Below the pieces are notes generated by a model, which was not told where the DNA came from, did no database searches, and saw nothing but the letters and a program-made list of their open reading frames with translations. Positions 11,844-23,900 of a stretch of DNA of 64,000 nucleotides are shown one piece after another. The stretch is from Phytophthora hibernalis (lineage: Eukaryota > Oomycota > Peronosporomycetes > Peronosporales > Peronosporaceae): NCBI GenBank assembly GCA_012656075.1, contig JAAKBF010000156.1:62001-126000 (forward strand), read 5' to 3'. The translations under genes were made by a program, and so were the position numbers. The number at the start of each line of letters is the position of its first letter. The stretch's first letter is position 1.

Positions 11844-11970
11844 GGGAAAATCTATGGAGATCGAGTTAGGGAGATCGAGGTGTGACTCACATACCAAAAA
11901 AGGCCAACCGAAAATGAAATCCGATTGAAGAATTTATTTAAGAGATGGTAAAAATAAATAGTAAACCGTC
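11844..11970 (+). repeat. Left terminal inverted repeat of MULE 1
   Basis: Reverse complement of 13834-13956 with only a few differences, one being an A run of 6 against 5. Confidence 0.9.
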
Positions 11971-12411
11971 CCAAACAGTTTAAATTTATCTTCATTTAAA
12001 GACCGAATTTCTCTGGAGCGATGAGACCTATTCTACTTCGTGCTGCATATATTTATACTTACTTCAATTGCCCACAGACTTGCTGTTCTGAAGGAATCTT
12101 AAAATAATACTAGAGCCTTCTGGCAGCAGGAGCTTCATCCTTCATTCTCCTCAATTACATATAGCTCACAAGTTAAAATTACTTAAAATATTCTAAGAAC
12201 TTGCTGCGGCCCAATATGTCTTTAAATACGACAATCGCTCTCTTTAGGAGAAGTTCTCTACTTTGGATCATTACACAACATGCAGCCAAGTACAAGTGAT
12301 CCCACAGCTCCGCCCCTTTTCACAATCCCGCCTTTGCCGCAATGTGTGTATTCCTGATATGAAGAAGCCGAAGCAGCGCTACACTGTTGGAACCGGACGC
12401 TGATAATCGAC

Positions 12412-13285
12412 GTGACGAAGGCCCACAACAAGAAAAACAAGTTAAAAGAGATTTGGCAGCGCGACTTCAAGTGTGACAAGTATGGGCGTACGCAGAACAA
12501 CCCAGCCCTTGGTGAAGTGGAAAGGATTCGAACTCAACGAACTACCGGCAAAATTGGCTGTGGAATGAAAATTCGACTACAAGCCGTAGATCCGGAGGAT
12601 TGCTCTGGCTCATGGAAGGTTGTCCATTTAGGGGCCATATGCATCACAACCATCCTTCCTCCCAAGATCCAAGTTTTCATCCAGGTCACCGGCGACGCGA
12701 TATACAAAAGTTGATGTCTGGAAATCTATCCAATTCTGATTTGATTGTGTCCCAAACTGCAGTTGGTGTCTCTCCTGAAATTGTGGTAGCCACGCTTAGG
12801 CGCGCTGACCCTAATACCTCGATCACGGCAAAGGACATATCAAATCGGAAAGATTTTGAACGGCGGCAGGAATTGGCTGGCGACACTCCGACTGAACGGC
12901 TTTTAAAAAACTGAGGGAACTTGACTTTTTGTACAGAGTCGAAGTCAACTCTGCGAACTCAAGGTTACGGTACCTGTTCTGGTCTCACCCAGACATCGAG
13001 AAATTTTACATTTGGAACTCGGAAGTTGTGATTATGGATTGTACATACAAGACCAACGAGTATGATCTTCCGTTGCTGAATATCATTGTTATGACAAACA
13101 TGAACACGATACTCCCAATTGCACAGTGCTGGCTCCACGGAGAAAAAGAAGAGGACTTTTCGTGGGCTCTCCAGCAACTGAAGGAAATGATGGCCACTTA
13201 TAATATCCGCCGCCCGTCAATAATATTGACAGCTCGCGACCAGGCTTGTACGAACGCGCTCGACAAGCTGTTCGCCATATTGTCT
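12412..13285 (+). pseudogene. MULE transposase, N-terminal DNA-binding and catalytic start, truncated
   Basis: Mutator-type transposase of the kind common in oomycetes. The N-terminal part resembles the WRKY/GCM-related FAR1/FLYWCH zinc finger: FKCDKYGR, then TTGKIGCGM, then SWKVVH and an H-x-HNHP block. The catalytic domain follows with VVIMDCTYKTNEYDLPLLN (first catalytic Asp region), LPIAQCWLHGEKEEDFSWAL and the start of the TARDQ motif, after which the sequence changes abruptly to a foreign gene fragment at about 13285. No C-terminal SWIM finger is present. The frame shifts at 12631-12634 (GGGG) and 12905-12910 (A6); one more base at each gives a continuous protein. So the element appears non-autonomous because of the truncation, not the shifts. 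Confidence 0.75.
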
Positions 13286-13632
13286 CCAAAAGGAACCCAT
13301 TTGGGCTCACGCATGCTCTCATCCTCCATGCTTTCATCGCCAGAATCGTCACCGTCAAAATCCCACATGCACACCTTGTCTAACTCGCGCTTGATAGAGT
13401 TGGCCTTGCTGTAGAACCGGTTCGCCTCCTTGCACTTTGCCTTTTGAAGCGCGACAGCCTTCGGACCGCACCCCTCATACGTTTGAGGTGGTTCTTCAGC
13501 TTGGTGGGCGAGCTGAAGGTGGTCTTGCACGACGGGCAAGTGCGGGGCAGACGCTTTTAGGGCGGCCGAGTTTCTTCTTCGGCGGGTGGCGGAGTACCGG
13601 GGCCATTTCGAAATGGCAATGCAAAAGCACAA
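13198..13632 (-). pseudogene. Foreign gene fragment carried inside MULE 1
   Basis: Opposite in orientation to the transposase and fused to it near 13285. The reverse frame encodes an acidic stretch (DFDGDDSGDESMEDESM) and a Lys/Arg/Ala-rich helix; a neighbouring reverse frame contains CPSCKTTFSSPTKLKNHLKR, a C2H2 zinc-finger-like motif, so the fragment itself is frame-broken. It looks like a piece of host gene captured by the transposon (Pack-MULE behaviour). The donor gene is not in this window. Confidence 0.55.
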
Positions 13633-13833
13633 GTGGGCACGTAAGATAGCTAAGACGAATGCATTTGATGGCTCCGAACTGATGCCATAAGGAGTTGGCG
13701 ATAATGAAGAAGATTACGGTGAGTTACTACGCGGGACTAATACTACTAACACTTGAGAAAATATAGATCAATACTTTACATTCCATACATGTACTCTTGT
13801 GATCTAGATTGCTCTATGCATTACATGGCGGAC

Positions 13834-13956
13834 GGCTTACTATTTATTTTTACCATCTCTTAAATAAATTCTTCAATCGGATTTCATTTTCGGTTGGCCT
13901 TTTTGGTATGTGAGTCACACCTCGATCTCCCTAACTCGATCTCCATAGAATTTCCC
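13834..13956 (-). repeat. Right terminal inverted repeat of MULE 1
   Basis: Inverse copy of 11844-11970; ends in TTTCCC and is followed by the 9 bp duplication TGTCCATAC at 13957-13965. Confidence 0.9.
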
Positions 13957-14439
13957 TGTCCATACCTATCCAAATCTCCCGGGGTTCCCATTCTTCTTTC
14001 GAGAATTGGCGGAGAAGTAGGCGAAGGCGATGATGGTGCGTAAAATCTGGTACCGAATCGCGGATGGAAATCAAGTGCGAGTGGGGGTATCTCCACCACA
14101 TATATCAGGACCACAACCACAGAAAAAAATCGTCACCATAAGTTCCAGTATTATCACGCACCATAGTTTTCAGGGGAAACACCATAGATTTGAGTTTTAA
14201 CACCATTAACTTATGGCCTGCAAAACTTCTGACGGTGGTTTCATGGATTCCTCTTAAATTAGGGACCCACGTTTCAGTAGTGCATTCCTACAACAACCCC
14301 AAGGCAACCACCCACCCCAAGACAACCACCCTCACGACAACCATGGCCGAACTACCAACATCCGAGGCAGCAAGCGTTCGTAAACGATAAATGCCAGGAT
14401 GTTCTATGCCTAATAGAGACTCACAAAGATCGTGTTGCA

Positions 14440-16841
14440 TTGCAGGTTCACGTCGACGACGAGCAACCCACGCGCCGTAGCAGGACACGCATACCCTGGG
14501 TAGAGATATGGAATTCGGCTACAGACACCGACATCACATTATGTGAGTACTTGAATTCTTTGCCAAACCGCAGTCGCTGCAGAAAAGACCCCGCAACTTG
14601 CTCTCTCGCTCATGCCGAGTATGATGAAGATGAAAGTATGATGAGGCGCCCCAAAATGAGCCGAGTAATAACCAAATGTACATCTGCACGCTGTGCGCTC
14701 AGTGGAACACAATGCCAATGTCGGTACAGGATTTTAACCTGTGAATCGAGCACAATGGCCAGTGTTTCAGTCGACGGTGTACACTCCATGACAGACCCGG
14801 CAGCCTCATCACCAAGGACACCTTCCCTTACGGATTAAATGAAGGCAATTATTACCGATAGACTCGCGGACGACACTTCTCATACATCAGTCGACTTCCT
14901 TGGAATAATGTGCAAGAAGATCCAGCGTGGTACGTTGGAAGGCCCGGCACCGCAACTATCGCAGGTGCAAAATTTGTTGAAAGTGGCGAAAAGCCCACAA
15001 GCAGGATGCAATACAACCAGTATTTGACCTGTGCTGCCAACACATGTACGACAGCGTACAACATGTCAGCGAATCTAGAGAGAACTTGATCGTTCTGTGT
15101 GACACGACGTACGAAGACGGAAATTTGATTCCCAAGCTCGGAAAGGGGTCACTTACGTCACCATTTCGAATTGGACTCACGTGCTACTCGTTGATGGAAA
15201 CTTACGTTTCCGCTCAAAATGACCCTCGTTGCACGACCCTTTTTCATATTGATAGCACGCAGTGTCGTTAAATAGAAATTTCCTCTGTTCGTGTTTGGGA
15301 TTTCAGACTGTCGAGGCAAGTTCTTTCCAGTGGTTTACTATTGCACATCTAACCGCACGGCAACGGATATCACGTGGTGTCTAGCGTTTACAAAACGGGT
15401 TGTGAGGGAAACATGTATGGTTAGTTTTTCACCGCAGTTTGTGATGACCGATGCGGGTAATGCTCAGTATAACGCATACCAATCTGAATTACCGGGGTCA
15501 AAAATCCTAATGTGCTGGTTCCACGTTTTCAAGAACGTGAAAGAGTACACCCATGGAAAATTAGAACGTGTGACTATTGAGATGATTTTTCGTGATCTAA
15601 ACAGCATGTACTACGCTCTCAATGAGGAGGAGTTTGAGTGTAGGAGAGCGAACGTGTTGGAAGCATCGCGCTCCGCGTCCGCATTTTGTGAGCAACTTCA
15701 AAAGGTAGCAGATAAAATTATCAAACAGTGGATTTTACACGCTCGCTATGGAAAATGGCAAGCGTTCCACACGCCAGCAGGGTGTGCAGCCACGAATAAC
15801 CCCTCGAACAATATCACAAGACACTCAAGTTTGTAAACAAATCCAACAAAGTAACGCCGAGTGAATTGATAGAGCGCCTGGACAAGTCTCGCTTCGTATT
15901 CGTCACCATGCAAGCTGCGTTTAAAAGTTCTCCGGCCGTGTCCGAGAGATTGAAGGCCCTGTATAATTTGAGGAATCAAGAGCTGATTGCTACACCAATT
16001 CCTGCTGCGGATAATATCCCCTCCCATTTTGTGCAAGTCCTACATCAGCCTAGAAGCCGGTACGGAGATACCGAAAGTCGTAGTGCAGACGACTTTACAT
16101 CACCCAGACGAAAAATTCACCGTTTAAATCAATCCATGTTCTCCGCATGCAATGGCAAAGTATGCCGAGAGATGGATGGCTCGTGAATGCGCTTTCGAGG
16201 ACATGTAGCTGCCGATTTAGCGCCAAATTCGGAATATGTCTACATATAATTCACAGTACGCGTGAACTCATGTTGAGTTGTCCTGGAATCAAAACATTTG
16301 TACGTCAAAGCGGTGGGGTTAGCCGACCAGTGGTCGAGCAGCACGTAAGTGATGGTATATCGTCTGAAGTTGAGGCTTTTCAACGTTTCAAAGATGACAT
16401 GCCTGTACAAGGTCCGTGGTCACGCTCTCCGATGTCTGGTAGTACCCTCGCCAAGCTTTTGGAAGAACCTTTATCCAAGAGTTGCACTCAGTCGACGAAG
16501 AAGAAAACGTAAATTTGGCGGGTAGAAGGCCAAGTTACCCTCTTGAGGAAACTGTTCGTCGCGGAGTCGATGTACATCTGTCTACGGTTCCTGAACGAGA
16601 ACGGATCCTTTCTTTTTATGATGTTGGTAAATCCCAGCAAGCTCACACCCTGCATGCTCCGAGATATTACTTTTCTGCTGACAGTGGCCAGCCTCCTATC
16701 AATGCGGTCTCCATTTACCCTGATCAAAGCGAGCAGGCTCCATCTGTGCATGATACTACGACCGATTCACATGTGCAGCCTTCCCAACGATTGAACACGT
16801 GCCGTGATTCGTGCGATCAAACAAAGCGCCGTAGGTGTTAG
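14440..16841 (+). pseudogene. MULE transposase with C-terminal SWIM zinc finger, multiple frame breaks
   Basis: Pieces of one Mutator-type transposase are spread over all three forward frames. In order: a Cys-rich N-terminal segment near 14690-14750; TLFHIDSTQ near 15235; FGISDCRGKFFPVVYYC near 15295; FVMTDAGNAQ near 15440 (catalytic Asp strand); CWFHVFKNVKEY near 15510; and a SWIM finger CSCRFSAKFGICLHIIH near 16205-16255 (CxC..CxH). The region from 15044 to 15836 needs two changes within 25 bases near 15260. Because the breaks are denser than in host genes, I regard this copy as decayed, although part may be sequence error. It would catalyse movement of MULE 2-type elements. Confidence 0.65.
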
Positions 16842-17262
16842 TTCGCGCTGATATTCAATATATGCTACACAACACAATATATTACTTCTTCAAAATAATT
16901 TTTAACAAGCACATTCGTCCCCTGAAGCGGTTGGAGCAGGACATCGCAGTACTGCAGACGTCGTTGTCCCTTTTGTCGCACGACAGGTACAACTAGGGTT
17001 CAGACTTCGGTAAATTATTTATTACCCCAACAACGAGTAAGTTTGGGGTCTTTGCTCACTTTTTGTCCAGTATGTCTACTCCGCACCGTACGTGGAGACT
17101 ATTATAAGTGAATTCCTCCTAATCACCCCTACATTTAAGCATTTACATGTATGTAGAAACAGCGACAATAGTAGCTTGCCCACTAGCCGATGTATTGGAA
17201 ACCCAACGAAAACCACAACTACTACAATCGCTGATGCTGTACAGATTGCCTTGGTGATGTAC
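16842..17262. other. Inner right part of MULE 2, no clear gene
   Basis: AT-rich. A short frame at about 16885-16997 (NKHIRPLKRLEQDIAVLQT...) looks like a coiled-coil fragment but has no start or context. Confidence 0.3.
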
Positions 17263-17399
17263 GCTTATTGTTATGGTGGCATTTCCTAAATCTCTGGTGT
17301 TTTCCCCAGTCCAAGGGGTTGGGGACTTTGATCAAATCTTTGGTGATCTCCCCGAAAGCTCTGGTGGTGTTTCCTAAATCTTTGGTGACGACCCGTCTC

Positions 17400-19343
17400 C
17401 CTCATCAAGTGCCTCGGAACGTGACTTCCATTAAGCCAGAAGAGGTGGAGCACGAACAGATTGGGAATATTGAAGATTTCCAAGCTGTACTATCCAAAAC
17501 AACCCGGCTGAAGTCAACAGCACTAAACCCGAACACCTCAAGGTTTACAAAAACATGCAGGGTTTCATGAACCGGGTCGGAGTTCAGACCGATTACCAAG
17601 CGGGGCCCGAGAGCCTTTGAAAGTCGATGATGAGATTGAGTTGCTAGGCGACTCAACGAAGAACGCGTTAATCGTTTCCGTTCCGAAGGTTTGGTTCAAG
17701 TTGGTGGCTGCTGACACTGGAGATGATCTCTCAAATGCAGCTTCGACCTGTCTTACCGAAAACAGCAACGTTGTGAAGCTACGAAACGTAGTGAAGGAAA
17801 TGTACAGCGATAACCACCTTAAAGGGATTGTTGCTTCGAACCTCTTCATTTTCAAGACGATGCAGGCTTTCTTATTGTACCGGCAGATTGGGATCGGTCA
17901 CCAAATTCATAGGGTCATAACTTCTTTTCCTGACCGTATTTTTCAATGCGGTTTTCTTTGCGTGAAAATTAGCTGAGAGATCTTTAATTGTCTAAAAGCG
18001 TGTTTCAACATAGCCAATGATAGAGCTGCCTTGGTCATTCAAAACTTTAATTCGCTAAAAGTCGATGTCATCGTCTTGTCTCTAGGGTAGGGTTGGATAT
18101 TTTATGACCAGCGAATGCCAATTCTCAAGGATGCATACGGAAATCAAGTCAATTTTCGGAACAAACAGGCGGTCAGTGACAGAGGTGGGTGAAAGTAGTC
18201 AAAAGCCGTCAAAAACGGCTAAATTAGCTCTGAAAAACGGAATGTAGCGCTTGATGTACGATACTCTGGCAAAAAATGTTTGTTTTGTAGTGTAGGCATC
18301 CAGGAACACGAATGCGTCTTTCGTTCTTTCTTATGAGCTCTCCCTGCGAAGTTATGGTACAAAAGGCTAGAGTGGTACAAAATTATGGGGATTGAGACTC
18401 GTGCTATATCATGCCTAGAGCGAAAAGGAGAGCCTCGATCAAGCCTAAACAGCTATGATCAAATACGTCTCGGTCACAGCAACATAGTGGCTTTTGATTT
18501 ACTAAAATCGGGCCAGAATTGGTCAACATACAACCATTCTAGTTTATTTTGACCGATCCCAATCTGCCGGTACAATAAACCGAGTCGAAGTTCGGACCGA
18601 CGACGGAGCCGGAGACCAAGAGCCTTTGGATGAAGAGAATAAGATAGACTTGCTGGGCAACTCAAACCAGAACGCGATCATCGTTTCCGTTCCGAAGGTC
18701 TGGTTCGAATTGGTGGCTGCCGACACTGTAGATTCACTCATACGCCCAGCATCCGTCCCTATCAAGGAAAAGATCATCGTTGTGGAGCTACGGAACGTGG
18801 TGGTGGAAATGTTTAACGATAGCCACCTTAGAGGAATTGCTGCTTCGGACCTCAAGGTTTACAAGAACATGCAGGATTTTGTTATCCGAGTCGGAGTTCA
18901 GACCGATGACCAAGCTGGAGACCAAAATGTGATTTGATGAAGATGTAAAGATCGGGTTGTTGGGCAACTCAAAGCATAACTCACTTATCGTTTCCGTTCC
19001 GAAGGTATGGTTCAAGTTGGTGGCTGCCGACACTGGAGATCCACGCGCCGAGAATCAGGAGAGATCCGACGTGTACGTTCAAGATTTGCAGCAACCAGAT
19101 GAGAAGGTCATGTTTGTTTGTGAATGCAAGTACTGGGACCAAAACGTGGACTCGGGAACGATGCGCAATATTATTAGTGGATTGAACAGTGCCTGGGTAG
19201 ATTGGGAAGTCGTGCTCGTATTTTGCGTGAAGCTGGCGAAGTTTCGTGCGAAATGGACGCATCCGTGCGTCGGCTGCGTTTAGATCAGCTCCCAGAAGGG
19301 TGATAGTTCTCATGGCATTGCCATCGCCGAGTGGGTATTTCAA
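17400..19343 (+). pseudogene. CRN (Crinkler)-like repeat array, broken and interrupted
   Basis: At least three related modules resemble the internal repeat of oomycete Crinkler effectors, intracellular host-targeting proteins. Each module has a VVxLRNVVxEM helix, a region ending LKVYKNMQ, and a strand ending NALIVSVPKVWFKLVAAD. Module parts lie at 17430-17870, 18580-18935 and 18940-19060. No CRN N-terminal LxLFLAK header was found, and several stops and frame changes separate the modules. After the third module the frame runs into FVCECKYW (about 19100-19135), where E-x-K plus upstream acidic residues weakly resembles a PD-(D/E)xK nuclease core, a domain reported in CRN C-termini. An inverted-repeat element splits the second module. 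I regard it as non-functional. Confidence 0.6.
17875..18575. mobile_element. Tc1/mariner-like non-autonomous element inside the CRN-like array
   Basis: Flanked by perfect 26-base inverted ends beginning TTGTACCGGCAGATTGGG (left 17875-17900, right 18550-18575) and by TA on both sides (17873-17874, 18576-18577), as in Tc1/mariner insertions. About 700 bases, AT-rich, with no coding frame. The CRN repeat reads up to MQAF before the left end and resumes with NRVEVRTDDG after the right end, so the element cut one repeat. Confidence 0.75.
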
Positions 19344-20664
19344 CCTAAAAGAAATGATCTGGAAAAGCTGGTTATCGTTGTCGAAACAAGCCGTATTGGC
19401 GCCAGGGAACGACGAGTCTCGTAGGAAGGAGACACTGTGGGTATGTTGCTGTTTGCTTTCATTTTTCGATCAAATTCCCAGCTCTTGGAAATATGAAATA
19501 CGTTATACAGTCAAACCTGTTTATATGACCCTCCCTATTTGAGCCCCACCGTTTATATGATGCAAAATCTAGTTGAACCAAATATTTGACTTGAATTCAG
19601 TATGCTTGCAACTTAAATACACACACTCTACATGTATATGCGGCACACGATGTGGCAACAAAGTTGTCTGGATTTTATATCCAGAGTCTACCAGGGATTG
19701 CAACGAGGTCTGAATCTTTGCATTTCTGATACCTATCGTAATACGATTTGGATACATCAGCAAAAAGCTTTATAACCCTGCTATACTTGATAACCGGATC
19801 GATTATTTTTTTTGTGGCGGTTGACCCATCCGCAGAAGATAAGGCAAAACCTCAATGATATGATCCCACTTATAATCGTATTTTACCTGCAGCAGATGAT
19901 TTTTCCAGAATGCTCGAGCAACATTTTGATGATTTTTTTCTTTGAACAACACTCTACCGTAAAGTTTGGATTCAATAAGACAATGGTAAAAAGGTTGCTT
20001 GCTGAATAAAAGTTTTCAAAATGCAAGGACAACTTTAGTTTTTACGATCGTAAAAGAACATTCTTACAATTTCCAAGTCATTTCAAAATATTTGAGTTTC
20101 TGTCGCGGTGTGTCTTACTGAATCCGAATTTTACGGTACTATAATACCGAGCACCGTTTACCGTTCCGTAGATAATTCCGTACGTTTGGAATATATTGAA
20201 GCGCGTGTCCAGTTAAAAGAGCTTTTTGTTATTGTTCGGAATTCATACAATGTAGGTGTAGTAAGAATATGTTGCATTGCCGACTTATATTCTCACTTTC
20301 ATGCAAGACTGCGTACATGTACAAAATCTAAAATCGTATCAGTCACGGAAACTTCTTCGTGCAATTTGAACGAAACATTTCCTGCAGCAATCTTGGCCAG
20401 GAAATCACTACGCCCGGTGGCCTATGGATACTCGTTGCATTGCCGACTTATCTTCTTACTTTCATGCAAGACTACGTACAAAAGCTAAAATCGCATCAGT
20501 AACGCAAACTTATTTGTGCAATTTGAACGAATCATTTCTTGCAGCTATCGTGGCCAACAAAATGTAAGAAAATTACTACGCCCAGTGGCCTATGGATACA
20601 CGGTGAGAAAGCTACACGCATTGGGAGGGGTTTCGTTTAAAAATACGCAGGCATGATTGGCATA
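19344..20664. other. AT-rich non-coding spacer with a tandem duplication
   Basis: No gene supported. Contains poly-T and poly-A tracts and the approximately 165-base duplication listed separately. Short frames lack any recognisable domain. Confidence 0.5.
20270..20601 (+). repeat. Two-copy tandem repeat of about 165 bases
   Basis: Copy 1 about 20270-20430 and copy 2 about 20434-20601 share GTTGCATTGCCGACTTAT, CTTTCATGCAAGACT, GTGCAATTTGAACGAA and GTGGCCTATGGATAC in the same order, with scattered substitutions and small indels. Old duplication with no coding meaning seen. Confidence 0.75.
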
Positions 20665-20669
20665 GTTAC

Positions 20670-20993
20670 TGTCGGGATCGAGTTGAGTGGTCGAGGTCAA
20701 CGTTGGGAGGAAGTTGATAGAAGACGAAGCGACGAGAAGGCTTGGAGTGGGGAGTGGACTTGTGTTCACGGCGGAAAGTTGATGAATGAAGTCAACAGAG
20801 ATAGGAGTCCTAGTTCGCTTAAATGGCTACATCTAGCTCCCGAATACAGCCGCGTTGATATATCACATGCAACTTCGAAGTAAGGTGGCGATGATGTGCG
20901 CGCTGGTCTACCAGACCCGAGTTGGAATTGACCATGTAGCTCTGGTCACCACAAAGTCCTCTGGAGCCACGCTGACAAGCTCTGAATCGTAAA
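20670..20993 (-). repeat. 3' LTR of the gypsy element (left copy, incomplete)
   Basis: Aligns without gaps over 324 bases to 25893-26216. The last 61 bases present in the right LTR (26217-26277) are missing; here the repeat joins directly to the end of the pol frame. Confidence 0.8.
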
Positions 20994-23900
20994 TTGCCTC
21001 CACGTTATTGGTAGCCTTCGTTTTCCAAGCGTCTTCACCAGCCGCCAAGCCTTGCCAATGTACCAGGAATCGCTTCTTTCTGCGGTGTGTTCGTTGCTTG
21101 ACCAGCCGCTCAATCACATGTAGGGCGCCATCGTCATTGTCCGGAGAAACGTGTACTGGAGATACCTTTGGCAATGGCCGGCTCAGGAACACTTCAGAAG
21201 ACTCGACAACGTGACGCAGCACGTCGACGTTGAAGCTGTTTTGCAGTCGGCGTATGGTTTTCAGATATTCTAGCTTGGCCACATTCTGGTTCACCATCGT
21301 GGTGATCTGGAAAGATCCCACGAACTTCGCGTGCTAGTTTGTACTTGTCAATACGTGTTTCACGCGCTGCATGAGCGAGTGGTAGGTTTCGTGTGCTCAA
21401 GAACACCCAATCACCTTTCTCGAACTGCACAAGACTACGTCCTTGGTCGAAAAACGCTTTCTACCGGGCCTTGGCGTCATGTAACTTTCTTTGTGCGGCT
21501 TTGATGATCATCAGGCGCTCTTCCACAAAATGGACAGCAAAACCATCCCGAGTCTCCGCCTCGACACCTGGCGTTCGGGCCACGTGACCTGTGTCAATTT
21601 GAAATGGCGACATTTTGGTCGAAGAGCTCACCAACGTTGCGTGAGCGTACTCCACAGTAGATAACACTTCAGACCAAATTGTCCCGTGTAGAGACACCAT
21701 ACAGCGGAATCCGTCTTCGAGAACTGTGTTTTACCGCTCAGTTTGTCCATCCGCTTGAGCACGAAATGCAGTCGTCATTCGTAGCTTGCCCCCATTATGC
21801 GCAACCGTTTTTGCCAAAACGAACTGGTCAACCTCGGGTCACGGTCACTCACGATTGCAGCTGGTAGTCCATGGTTGCGAACGACTACATAAAAAGAGAG
21901 CCGCGGACTATGCACCTATTGCCGTCGTGTTGCCACGTACTTTGGCCTCTTACTGATCGATGTACACCATGATGGTGTCGAAGATACTGGAAGTCCAGTG
22001 ACGAAGTCAATCCCAACAATCTGCCCGCATTGGGAAGGCACAGGTAGGGGCACGAGCTCGCCGTTCCTTCGCAAACTGTTCGACTTCAAGCGAGCGCAGG
22101 TGGTACAGCTTTGTACGTAGCGCTTGACATCGGCCAGCATGGTAGACCAGTAGTACCATTGACTTAATTTCAATTGAGTCCGTCGAATATCCGGTTGTGC
22201 AGCTACGGGGCCGTCGTGGAATTCTGCGAAAAGTGCAATGCGCTGGTCAGCATAATCAGGAACAAAAATTCGTCGAACGGCTTCTCCGATAAAATAGGTC
22301 TTGTTTCCAGCGCAATGTTCTGCCTGACACTTTCGTCAAGGGCGACGATTTCCCTAAACCAGCGAAGTGAAGGTCGCGTCGATATCCTTGCTGGGACACG
22401 CGTTTGGTGGCCGAGTCCAGATGCACGTTTGTGATGGCAATCGTTGCTTCACCCACTTTGATCGTCAGCACTTCGTGCGCTACCATCACCGGCGCCGCGA
22501 CACCTCTCCCCGGAAGTCGATGTTCAAAATCAAGTGACAGTCGGACTCCGGAAGTAGGGAAAGAGAGAGATTCTATATCCTGTGGCGCCGCAGCGATTTG
22601 TAGTCCGTTGTACAGTGTTCATCGCACTGGTGTACAATAGGCTGTAGAATATCGGTCGAGGTGGATTTCTCATTTAAAGCTTGGAGTTCCGCTAGCCGTG
22701 ACAGGGCATCAGCGACAACGTTAGCAACTCCTTTCACGTGGTGAAGAGTGAACGTGAATTGGCCAAATAAATCCATCCACCTCGCCCATTTGCAGGACGG
22801 GTGTTGCATGAACCAGGAGCAAGCTGAATTATCCGTAAAAACGTCAACCTTTCGTGCATACAAGTAATGTCGTCACTTGGACAGGGCAAGCTTAATGGCG
22901 AACAATTCCTGCTCATGCAAAGGTCAGTTGCGTTCGGACAACGAGAGTTTCTTCGAAAAGAAGGCGGCAGGCAAGACTCGTTGAGACAGTACGCCTGCGA
23001 TCTGAGGCATCTGTCGTCACTTGTCGAAGTCAGGAAGCTGTAGTACAGGGACTTGTTGTAGGCGGAGCTTGTGTTGCACGAATGCCCGCTTCTGCTCGTC
23101 TCAACAGGACCACGCAACGTTCATCTTCACCAACTTGCTCATGGGCAGCACAATCTCAGTAAATCACAAATGAATCGGCGATAATAGCCAGCCAACCCCA
23201 GGAAGCTGAGAAGTTGCTTGGGTGTTGTTGGATCAGGATATTGCTCAATTACCAACGTATTGCGCTTGTCGACGCGCAATCCATCCTTCATCACTGTGTG
23301 ACCTAAGAAGTTCACACAGACTCATCTCCAAAGACGCACTTAGATCGTCGTGTGTACCGTCGTTCAGCTCGCAAGACGTCAAAACCGTGGCGGAGTGACT
23401 CGCAATGTTCTTCCGCGGAGTGAGAGTAAATGCAAAGGCGAACTTTACGAACAAAAGTCGCTTGAGTCGGGACCACACACCTGGCATACCACTAAGCCCC
23501 ATCGGAGCGACACACCAATGATACGTTTCCTTGTTCGTTCTGAAGGCAGTGTACTTCCGGCTCGAAGATTCAAATCGCATCTAGTCGTAGCTCGGAGCAA
23601 GATCGATGGTTAAGAACACAAGAGCACTCGTCCATGCGATCGAAAAGCTCATCGATTCGAGGCAGCGGATTTTTGGCATTTCTGTCTGGCCGTTGATGTA
23701 GCGAATGTCTTCTACCCAACGAATGGGTAGAAAACTATTGCCACTCTTGATCCATTGCGATCGAGTTGGCGCTTTTTCAGTGTTAGTATTTTTTGGAACA
23801 CCAAAGATGTTCGACACCCACGGTGAGTCCGATACTTCCAGCCAGCCTTTTGAAGTAGCTCACACACAAACTCGTCTAGTGCATCTTGCTCTGTGCGTGA

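Larger units (their letters stand above)
11844..13956 (+). mobile_element. Mutator-like element (MULE 1), 2.1 kb, with perfect 9 bp target duplication
   Basis: Bounded by long terminal inverted repeats of about 125 bases (left 11844-11970, right about 13834-13956) that match almost base for base, beginning GGGAAA and including GGCCAACCGAAAATGAAATC. Immediately outside, the 9 bases TGTCCATAC occur at 11835-11843 and 13957-13965, the 9 bp duplication typical of Mutator transposition. Inside are a forward transposase fragment (12412-13285) and a reverse-oriented foreign gene fragment (13290-13660). The near identity of the arms suggests recent insertion. Confidence 0.9.
14131..17390 (+). mobile_element. 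Second, degraded Mutator-like element (MULE 2); ends tentative
   Basis: Both edges carry related, diverged inverted sequences: the left starts CGTCACCA and holds GGGGAAACACCATAGATTT; the right, read in reverse, starts CGTCACCA and holds GGGGAAAACACCAGAGATTT. Several copies of a CACCA-A-AGATTT-like motif occur in each arm. No target duplication is evident, so the exact ends are uncertain. The interior carries a transposase with a SWIM finger. A short ACAACC-rich stretch lies at 14289-14343. The right end abuts the CRN-like array with no gap. Confidence 0.55.
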
